DNA from: a virus
DNA length: 28,723 bases
IMG/VR virus record: IMGVR_UViG_3300025732_000201
Location: 1-28,723 of that record
Direction: 5' to 3' (one strand)
Shown here: one piece after another, positions 23,458-28,723 of the stretch
Layout of the letters: every line of letters begins with the position of its first letter
Position numbering within the stretch: position 1 is the stretch's first letter
Made by a program: the position numbers and the translations under genes
The notes under the pieces: model-generated
What the model was told of the DNA's origin: nothing
The model's input: the letters and a program-made list of their open reading frames with translations, nothing else
The model's database searches: none

Positions 23458-23486
23458 ATTATACACTATTTTGTGGGCGCCGTCAA
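23458..23486 (-). promoter_or_regulatory. Sigma70-type promoter upstream of scaffold
   Basis: Minus strand TTGACG (23481-23486), a spacer of exactly 17 bases and a perfect TATAAT (23458-23463). The -35 box overlaps the last codons of the portal gene. This is the best promoter match I found in the window. Only about 170 bases separate it from the scaffold start. Confidence 0.8.
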
Positions 23487-25729
23487 CCTTGCGGCCCTTG
23501 CGCCATGAGGGCGGCGAGGACCTCAGGCGGAATCGCGGGCGGCGGGGCCTCCGGGAAGCCTCCCAGTTCCGGCGCGGGCGGCGCGGGTGGGCCGGGTGGG
23601 GGCATCGGGGGCGGAGGTGGCGCTGGTGGCGCGGGAGCTCCCCCGCCTTGGGGTGGTGCGGGTGGCGCGGGCTCCGGCGCTGGGGCCGGGGGGTGGCGCA
23701 GGGCGAGGAGTTGTTCCAGTTTGTCGCGCAGGCCAAACTCGCCCGCCATCTTGAGGGCATCGTCCTCGGAGAGGTAGGAGAGGTGGATGAGGGCGTGCCA
23801 TGCGTAGGCCACGCGGAGGGGCTCGGGCCAGTCTTGGGACTGGGGCGACTTGAAGAGATCGACGTGCGACTCCCAGTGGATGCGGTGGTCTTCCCAGACT
23901 TGGGGCTTGGCGAGCGGTTCGCCCCGGCCCATCTGGATGTTTTCGAGCTGGGCCTGCTCTTGGTCGCGCTGCTCGCGGTCGATCTCGAAGTCGGCGTAGC
24001 CGCCCATCCGGATCATGTCGAGGACGCGCTTGCGCGTGACGGGGTCCTTGGGGTCGCCAAAGAGGCCATCGCCAAACAGCCCCCGGATCATATCGACGCG
24101 GGCTGAGCGGAGCATGGGCATCAGGCTGTCGGGCTCGATGCGGACGTCGGCCTGCTCGTCAATGGAGTCGCTGGTGAACTCGTAGATCTCGGGGAGGTTG
24201 TTGGCCCCGAGGACGCTGATGAGGCGCGGCTCCGTGTAGTGGAGCTTCATCAGGTGCCGCAGCTTGTAGTAGGCCTCTTCGAGCGCCATGGCGTTGCGCT
24301 GGATGGCGGGCCCGTGGACTTGGTCTGCGGCCTCTTGGAGAAGGTTGGTCTGGAAGCCGCTGGAGGCGCCCCCAGCCCCACCCATCACGGACGGGTAAAT
24401 GAGGGAGACGTCGTCCATCTCGCGCTTGATGGTGTTGAGGACGTTCCACGCATCCCCGATGACGCTGGACGGCTGCAGGAAGTTGGGCATCGGGATGCCC
24501 GGCACATAGTTGACGTTCAGACGCTCGCCCGCCTCGGACGTGTAGGCGTCTTCGGCAAGGTTGAGCTGCTTGGCGACCACGAGCTTGGGGAAGAAGTGCA
24601 TGGCCAAGTTCTCGGCCATCTTGGAGCGGTATTCGTTGTATTCGGACTGGAGGCCCACCATGCGCTCAATGAAGGCGTCGGGCCAGAACTGGCCCGGCGC
24701 CGCATCGTCGCAGAACTCGACGCACGGATAGGGGTTGCGGTGGACGTGCTGGAACTGGCCCGGCAGCTCCATGTAGGCGCGGAGCAGTTTGTGCCCGGCC
24801 ACGACGGCATAGCGGCCCTGCGGGTATTTGGCACAGGGGGCCGTGAAGCATTCGATCTGGAGGGCGTAGCCGTCACTGATATCGTCGCCCATGGCCGTGA
24901 TGGCCCGGGACGCCATGCCCTGCTGGCGGGTGCCGAGGTCGGCAATCTGGCGCTGGTAGAAGAAGAGGTCGGCGTCGTTCGATTCTTTGGGGATGGAGCC
25001 GGGCTCCAGTCCGAAGCGCTGCTCGATGTCGCGGCACTTGACCATGCGGACGCGCATGATCTCGGGCTGGTCGGCCAGCACCTCGATGCCGGGGTCGGCG
25101 GGCAGGAACTCGAACGCGGAGCCGTAGTCCACTTCGATGTCGCCCATAATGGGCTGGCGCTCCCCGTCGAGCAGGGTGGGCGCATAGGCCACGCGGTCTT
25201 CGTCGTAGCGGAACCACCAGAAGGCTTTGCCCGTCACCGGCACCCACTGCATGACGCGCATCCACTGGCTGCGGAGGTTGGTCTTGCGCGTCAGGTATTC
25301 GAGGGCTTTTTGGGAGGCGCGGGCATTGAAGATGTCGTCGCGGTCCGTGGTGGCCGGGAGCACGGTGGGCGCCGGAGGCGTCTTGGTGTATTTGGCCACG
25401 CGGGCCACGTATTTGGCCTTGATGTGGTTGATGCGGTGGCGCTTGCGGTGGGCCGGTTCCCGCTTGATTTCGAGGCGGTTGAGTTCGGCATTCCAGCGGA
25501 CGTCGGGGAAGCCCCGGAGCGCACTGGCATTGAGATACCACTGGACTTCGTAGGGACGGCGCATCTGCCGCCGGATGTCGTATTTGTGGTAGATCTCGGC
25601 CACCAGCTGTTCGGCCGAGAGGCTCTCGTTGGCGGCGGCGTCGGTGGCCGGGACGGGGGGCGCCGTGGTCCCCGCCGCTGACGGCGACGGGGCGGTGCTT
25701 TGGTCAGCGGGAAAGGTGGATTCGATCAT
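23483..25729 (-). CDS. Portal protein
   Basis: 748 residues, the size of large podovirus portals. It lies between large terminase (with one small gene between) and scaffold. The N-terminal core (QWYLNASALRGFPDVRWN, HRINHIKAKYVARVAKY, then LRSQWMRVMQWVPVTGKAFW) is a typical portal wing/stem opening. Further parts (FIERMVGLQSEYNEYRSKMA, DDVSLIYPSVMGGAGGASSG) match portal cores. Residues about 679-748 are a Pro/Ala/Gly-rich low-complexity tail. The start overlaps the upstream stop (ATGA). The portal ring is the DNA entry channel and the packaging motor docking site. Confidence 0.88.
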   Translation of the reverse strand: MIESTFPADQSTAPSPSAAGTTAPPVPATDAAANESLSAEQLVAEIYHKYDIRRQMRRPYEVQWYLNASALRGFPDVRWNAELNRLEIKREPAHRKRHRINHIKAKYVARVAKYTKTPPAPTVLPATTDRDDIFNARASQKALEYLTRKTNLRSQWMRVMQWVPVTGKAFWWFRYDEDRVAYAPTLLDGERQPIMGDIEVDYGSAFEFLPADPGIEVLADQPEIMRVRMVKCRDIEQRFGLEPGSIPKESNDADLFFYQRQIADLGTRQQGMASRAITAMGDDISDGYALQIECFTAPCAKYPQGRYAVVAGHKLLRAYMELPGQFQHVHRNPYPCVEFCDDAAPGQFWPDAFIERMVGLQSEYNEYRSKMAENLAMHFFPKLVVAKQLNLAEDAYTSEAGERLNVNYVPGIPMPNFLQPSSVIGDAWNVLNTIKREMDDVSLIYPSVMGGAGGASSGFQTNLLQEAADQVHGPAIQRNAMALEEAYYKLRHLMKLHYTEPRLISVLGANNLPEIYEFTSDSIDEQADVRIEPDSLMPMLRSARVDMIRGLFGDGLFGDPKDPVTRKRVLDMIRMGGYADFEIDREQRDQEQAQLENIQMGRGEPLAKPQVWEDHRIHWESHVDLFKSPQSQDWPEPLRVAYAWHALIHLSYLSEDDALKMAGEFGLRDKLEQLLALRHPPAPAPEPAPPAPPQGGGAPAPPAPPPPPMPPPGPPAPPAPELGGFPEAPPPAIPPEVLAALMAQGPQG

Positions 25730-26046
25730 GAGGCAAAGGTCTCGTCAAAGAGGTCAGAGAGGCGGGGGGCCAGCACCGGCTCCCAGTCGGCCTCGGCGGC
25801 GGCCCGGATGGCCTCGCGCTGGTCGGCCGTGGTGGACGGTGTGGGGGTGGCAGGGGGCGTCATCAGCCGCATCCATGTGGTGAGCAGTTCGGTCTGGCTC
25901 TGCTGAGCCAGCGCCAACTGCTGGAGGATGTGCTGTTGCTGGGTGAGGGTGTCGCGGACCACGCCCACCAGCTCGGTGAGGAGCTGGGCTTCGTGGACCG
26001 GTTTGCGGGGACGGCCCCGCTTGGGAGCCTCGGGCGTTACTGCCAT
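25726..26046 (-). CDS. Small AT-hook protein
   Basis: 106 residues. KRGRPRKP at 9-16 is a consensus AT-hook, which binds the minor groove of AT-rich DNA. A Gln/Leu-rich helix or coiled coil follows (about 20-60), then a Thr/Pro linker and an acidic helical tail. It overlaps the large terminase by 10 bases and the portal by an ATGA, so it is co-translated with the packaging machinery. A role in DNA packaging or genome-end recognition is possible; no family is recognised. Confidence 0.65.
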   Translation of the reverse strand: MAVTPEAPKRGRPRKPVHEAQLLTELVGVVRDTLTQQQHILQQLALAQQSQTELLTTWMRLMTPPATPTPSTTADQREAIRAAAEADWEPVLAPRLSDLFDETFAS

Positions 26047-27677
26047 GCGACTTCGGCCTCCAGCCGACGGCGTTTGATGCAGGCCAGCCCCTCGTCAAAG
26101 AGGCTGGGCGTTTTCGGTTCGACGGTGCGGGCGGGCGCCTGCATCACGGCCACGCTGGTGGCAAGGGCAATGACGCTGGCCACGTCATCGTGCCTGCCCG
26201 GGGGCGCCGCAATCTGCACATGGCCCATCGGGTTGAGTTTCTTTTGGAGCTGGGTCAGCTGGGTGAGGATGACCGGGATGTCCAGCAGGTGCAGCTTGTG
26301 GGTGCGCAGCAGGTGGAGCAGGGAGCCATACATCTTGGCTTTGGACTGGCCCGTGAAGTCCCGCCCGATGATCGTGAAGTGGTATTGGAGCGCCAGCTGC
26401 TGGAGGGCTTCGAGCTGATACTGGTCGCTGTAGACCATGCTGATGCCCCATGCCTGCGTGAGGGCCCCGATCTGGCTCATGATGCTCGCGGGGTCGAGGC
26501 GCTGCTTCAGTTTGCTGTCGGGCGTCCATGTGCGCAGGACGTCTTGGACGACGCGACCCTCGGCATCCATGTGGCAGATGGTGAAGGCGAAGGTGTCGTG
26601 GCGGAACGCGGGGTCCATGGCCGCCACATAGGTCGGCTTCCAGCCGTCGGCTTCGTTCTGGTTGCGGGTGCGTTCGGCCCCATGGCCCACGCACGCCCCA
26701 TGGACCAGATCGGCGGGGAGGAAGCCCGAGAGGCTGCTGACGAACTGGGCCAAGGATTCGCGCACAAAGGCTTCGGCATCGTCCCGCTGCAGCTTTTCGA
26801 GGCGGCGCCGGGTCACGCGGGGGTTTTCCATGCAGGCCGTGGAGGCTTGCAGGACGAGCGTCTCGGCGTATTCGGCCCGGTCCTCCGGGCTGAGTTTGGC
26901 GCCCCCGGTGCCTGCGCGGTGGTAGTCCCAGAGCAGGCCCTCCTCGGTATAGGGGGTCGAGATCAGGAATTGTTTGGCCCGTGGGAACTGGAGCTGGGCG
27001 TAGGAGACGGCGCGTTGGACTTCGTAGTCCGGGTTGGCCGCCTCAGCCGTGCGATACCAGAAGCCCACCTCATCGCCAATGACGACGGGCATGGCAAAGC
27101 CGCGCCCCGTCTTGATGGCGGGGGGTTCGGGCAGGATGGTGAGGCCGTTCTTCAGCTCGATTTTGTCGCGGGTCGCCGAGACCAGCTGCTTGGCCAGCAA
27201 GGGCACCTGCTGGGCCATCAGGGCGATGGCGATCATGTTGGCCTTGGCGGTGGCCAAGTCCTGCGCAATGTAGGGCACGACCACATCTTGGCCCGGCATC
27301 ACATGCGCCATGTGCCCCCCGAACAGGACTTCGTAGAGGGTGGCAAACGCCGTGATGTGGGAGGACTTGCCACTGCGTCGGCCCAAGATGCCCACGAAGA
27401 CGTCGTATTCTTTGGGCGTGTAGGGGATGGGCGTCACCTCGATGGGGTAGCCGAGGGCATCGACGCGGCACGACCCCTGCAAGATGGCCCACGCCCGCTG
27501 TTCCGCGTCGCTGTGCAGCGGGAGGCCATAGAAGGCTTTGAGGGCCACTTGCTGGGGGAGGCTCAGGTCGGCCCAGAGCGGTTGCATCAGCTGCGGGTCG
27601 GCAATGACGTCCGCAAACGGGACGTAGCCGATGTCGCTGGTGCGGGCCGTCGAGACGGCCGTCTTCTTCGGGGGCAT
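26037..27677 (-). CDS. terL: Terminase large subunit
   Basis: 546 residues. The ATPase has Walker A GRRSGKSS (99-106), Walker B PVVIGDEVGF with Asp202-Glu203, and a coupling motif ISTPY (239-243). The RNase H-like nuclease has the three expected acidic sites: Asp355 in AAMDPAFRHD, Asp418 in VYSDQ, and Asp497/498 in GRHDDVAS. All key residues are present, so the enzyme should pump DNA into the procapsid and cut it. It follows small terminase after one short gene. The start ATG is 3 bases after the upstream stop. Confidence 0.93.
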   Translation of the reverse strand: MPPKKTAVSTARTSDIGYVPFADVIADPQLMQPLWADLSLPQQVALKAFYGLPLHSDAEQRAWAILQGSCRVDALGYPIEVTPIPYTPKEYDVFVGILGRRSGKSSHITAFATLYEVLFGGHMAHVMPGQDVVVPYIAQDLATAKANMIAIALMAQQVPLLAKQLVSATRDKIELKNGLTILPEPPAIKTGRGFAMPVVIGDEVGFWYRTAEAANPDYEVQRAVSYAQLQFPRAKQFLISTPYTEEGLLWDYHRAGTGGAKLSPEDRAEYAETLVLQASTACMENPRVTRRRLEKLQRDDAEAFVRESLAQFVSSLSGFLPADLVHGACVGHGAERTRNQNEADGWKPTYVAAMDPAFRHDTFAFTICHMDAEGRVVQDVLRTWTPDSKLKQRLDPASIMSQIGALTQAWGISMVYSDQYQLEALQQLALQYHFTIIGRDFTGQSKAKMYGSLLHLLRTHKLHLLDIPVILTQLTQLQKKLNPMGHVQIAAPPGRHDDVASVIALATSVAVMQAPARTVEPKTPSLFDEGLACIKRRRLEAEVAWQ

Positions 27678-27680
27678 GTG

Positions 27681-27896
27681 TTAGCGGCCTAAGCTAATGG
27701 TGCCCTTGAGGACGCCCTCACGAATCTGGTCGGTGCAGCGCCGATTGGCCTCGGACAGCGAGGTGTCGGTGGCGCTGTAGCGGTCGCCACTGGGCGCCGT
27801 CCAGCTCACCTCGTAGTCGCCATTGGCGGTCTGGGTGGCGTCCAGATGGAGGGGGAAGTGGCCCTCCATGAAGCTTTCTTTGAGATGGTCAAACAT
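27681..27896 (-). CDS. Small hypothetical protein between terminase genes
   Basis: 71 residues, overlapping the end of the small terminase by 8 bases. A short helix (MFDHLKESFMEG) is followed by two strands (HLDATQTANGDYEVSWTAPS) and a C-terminal helix (ANRRCTDQIREGVL). No family is recognised. Small genes of this kind between terminase subunits are common and usually uncharacterised. Confidence 0.6.
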   Translation of the reverse strand: MFDHLKESFMEGHFPLHLDATQTANGDYEVSWTAPSGDRYSATDTSLSEANRRCTDQIREGVLKGTISLGR

Positions 27897-28608
27897 TTAG
27901 GTCTCCGGGGCGGCCGTCAGCGTGGGGCGCCACTGCTGGATGAGCGTCCGGGCCAGCAGGCGTCGTTGGCGCCGGGGCAGGGCGGCCGGATTCAGGCGCT
28001 GCAGCAACTGTCGGCGTATCTGGGCCCGCAGCTGTTGGCGGGAGAGCGGCGGGGTCGGTGGGGTCGGCGTCAAGGGTCTCCTCCAAGAGCTGCGAGTGGG
28101 CCCGTTTCTGGGCAATGTAGCGGCTGAGGGCATCTTCCTCGGCCACTTGGGTCTGGGTGCGCGTGTGGGTGCTGCGGAGCAGCCCCACCCCCTTCAAGAC
28201 TTCGAGGGCGACTTTGGCATTGCCCTCCATCAGGGCCATCTTGGCGGCGGTCTGGGCCAGCGGCACCAGATCTTTGAGGAGGGTGTCCTCGAAGCCGACG
28301 ATCAGGTCGCCCTTGGCGGCAAAGGAGAGGGCCCGTTGCGCCGTCTGGGTGCTGACATTAAATTCTTGGGCAATCTGCGGCACCGTTTTGCCCTCGATGA
28401 CCCGTTTTTCCAGCATTTTGAGCGCCCGCGCCTTCTGTTGCTGTGGATTTTGCAGGCTGGTGCGCTGGGGACGCTTCCGTTTCACACCTTTGGTGTGAAA
28501 CGGAGGGGGGGTGGGGGCCTGCAACGACGGCACCGGCTCCTGTGGAGGAGGGGCGTCCCCGGCGGGGACGGCAGGAGGGGCCCATTCGGAAGCCCCCACC
28601 CCTTGCAC
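27889..28608 (-). CDS. terS: Putative terminase small subunit
   Basis: 239 residues from the GTG at 28608, which has AAAGGAG 6 bases upstream. The GTG at 28626 has no ribosome site and lies right at the predicted transcript start. After a Pro-rich leader and a basic stretch (KGVKRKRPQR), residues about 62-96 hold a helix-turn-helix (KTVPQIAQEFNVSTQTAQRA). A helical part (about 105-145) and an Ala/Pro/Thr-rich tail follow. The HTH plus helical core and the position two genes before terL fit a DNA-recognising small terminase. Sequence families of TerS are very diverse, so the call rests on fold pattern and position. Confidence 0.75.
   Translation of the reverse strand: MQGVGASEWAPPAVPAGDAPPPQEPVPSLQAPTPPPFHTKGVKRKRPQRTSLQNPQQQKARALKMLEKRVIEGKTVPQIAQEFNVSTQTAQRALSFAAKGDLIVGFEDTLLKDLVPLAQTAAKMALMEGNAKVALEVLKGVGLLRSTHTRTQTQVAEEDALSRYIAQKRAHSQLLEETLDADPTDPAALPPTAAGPDTPTVAAAPESGRPAPAPTTPAGPDAHPAVAPHADGRPGDLNV
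28476..28504 (-). repeat. 13-bp inverted repeat inside the small-terminase gene
   Basis: TCCGTTTCACACC and GGTGTGAAACGGA are perfect reverse complements (28476-28488 with 28492-28504) around a TTT centre. They lie at codons about 35-45 of the small-terminase frame. No T-run follows. In P22 and SPP1 the packaging start site lies within the small-terminase gene, so this is a candidate recognition site; an mRNA hairpin is the other reading. Confidence 0.7.
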
Positions 28609-28634
28609 TTCGATCTCCTTTGGCACGTCGGGAC

Positions 28635-28662
28635 ATTATACCACATTTTGCACAAAAATCAA
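28635..28662 (-). promoter_or_regulatory. Extended -10 promoter for the packaging operon
   Basis: Minus strand TTGATT (28657-28662), 16-base spacer, and TATAAT (28635-28640) preceded by TGG, giving an extended -10 (TGnTATAAT). The predicted start lies about 20 bases before the GTG at 28608. The region is much richer in A+T than the genes it serves. Confidence 0.75.
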
Positions 28663-28696
28663 GCGTCATTTTGCCATAAATCTGGCCTATTTTTGC
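28645..28696 (-). repeat. Three direct repeats overlapping and upstream of the promoter
   Basis: On the plus strand ATTTTGC occurs at 28645-28651 and 28668-28674, and TTTTTGC at 28690-28696, spaced 23 and 22 bases. The first two copies extend to a shared CATTTTGC...AAATC. The first lies in the -35/-10 spacer. The spacing, about two helical turns, suggests sites for a dimeric regulator on one face of the DNA, or part of a terminase-binding site. Confidence 0.5.
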
Positions 28697-28723
28697 GTAT
28701 CTTGTGATATATGCTGGATTTAT

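Noticed and set aside
26190-27692. Plus-strand open frame of 500 codons opposite the large terminase
   Set aside because: It is the mirror of a gene with full terminase motifs. High GC makes long antisense frames, and its Gly/Arg/His/Val-rich translation has no recognisable domain.
28609-28626. Upstream GTG start of the small terminase
   Set aside because: The AAAGGAG motif lies inside this extension and serves the GTG at 28608; the upstream start is about at the predicted transcript start.
28670-28723. Possible divergent plus-strand promoter at the right edge
   Set aside because: Several AT-rich boxes (GATATAT, TTGCGT) are present but none has a matching partner at 16-18 bases.
1-28723. 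tRNA genes, CRISPR arrays, insertion sequences, integrase or attachment site
   Set aside because: I saw no cloverleaf-like segments, regularly spaced repeats, transposase motifs or recombinase; coding density leaves little room for them. A left-edge tail-spike or integrase may lie outside the window.

Overview
The window is one strand of a tailed-phage (or prophage) late region. Every gene I can support reads on the minus strand, so transcription runs from the right end (28.7 kb) to the left end (1). The DNA is GC-rich, and genes are packed with gaps of about 0-12 bases or stop/start overlaps of the TAATG and ATGA kind. No integrase, repressor, replication gene, tRNA or host gene is present, so the host cannot be named. 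A small-terminase, large-terminase, portal, scaffold, capsid order, with large helical ejection-type proteins and no tape-measure protein or tail-sheath/tube set, points to a short-tailed (podovirus-like) phage.

Layout in transcription order. (1) 28.7-26.0 kb: an AT-rich control region with three direct repeats and an extended -10 promoter, then small terminase, a 71-residue unknown protein and large terminase (complete ATPase and nuclease motifs). (2) 26.0-21.0 kb: an AT-hook protein, portal, a second strong sigma70-type promoter followed at once by two hairpins (the second a classic terminator), scaffold and major capsid protein. (3) 21.0-18.2 kb: a highly structured intergenic region, a small beta-domain protein, a zinc-ribbon protein, two more small proteins (one with a signal peptide) and a probable head-tail adaptor. 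(4) 18.2-12.7 kb: a large tail-hub/nozzle-like protein and a run of small beta-rich presumed virion proteins, several of them paralogues. (5) 12.7-11.5 kb: a lysis cassette with a holin-like protein, a second membrane protein with a coiled coil, and a GH108-type muramidase. (6) 11.5-2.2 kb: a Pro/Gly-rich protein, three consecutive genes sharing one DUF4214-like domain, two helical internal/ejection-type proteins and a 972-residue polyvalent protein. (7) 2.4-0 kb: a small acidic protein, a complete metallophosphoesterase, a Cys-rich protein, an SPFH/band-7-like membrane protein, and a lytic transglycosylase that runs off the left edge.

The most striking observation is at 12350-12380. The holin-like gene contains a canonical -1 slippery heptamer (A_AAT_TTT), exactly in phase, followed after 5 bases by an 8-bp all-GC hairpin. 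A -1 shift there opens a 56-codon extension that fills the only otherwise empty gap in the lysis/tail block and ends just before the next gene. This looks like a programmed frameshift producing two forms of a lysis-cassette membrane protein. Other points worth a look are the promoter/short-leader/terminator unit in front of the scaffold gene, a 13-bp inverted repeat inside the small-terminase gene (candidate packaging site), Sec-type signal peptides on presumed virion proteins, and the SPFH-like protein.
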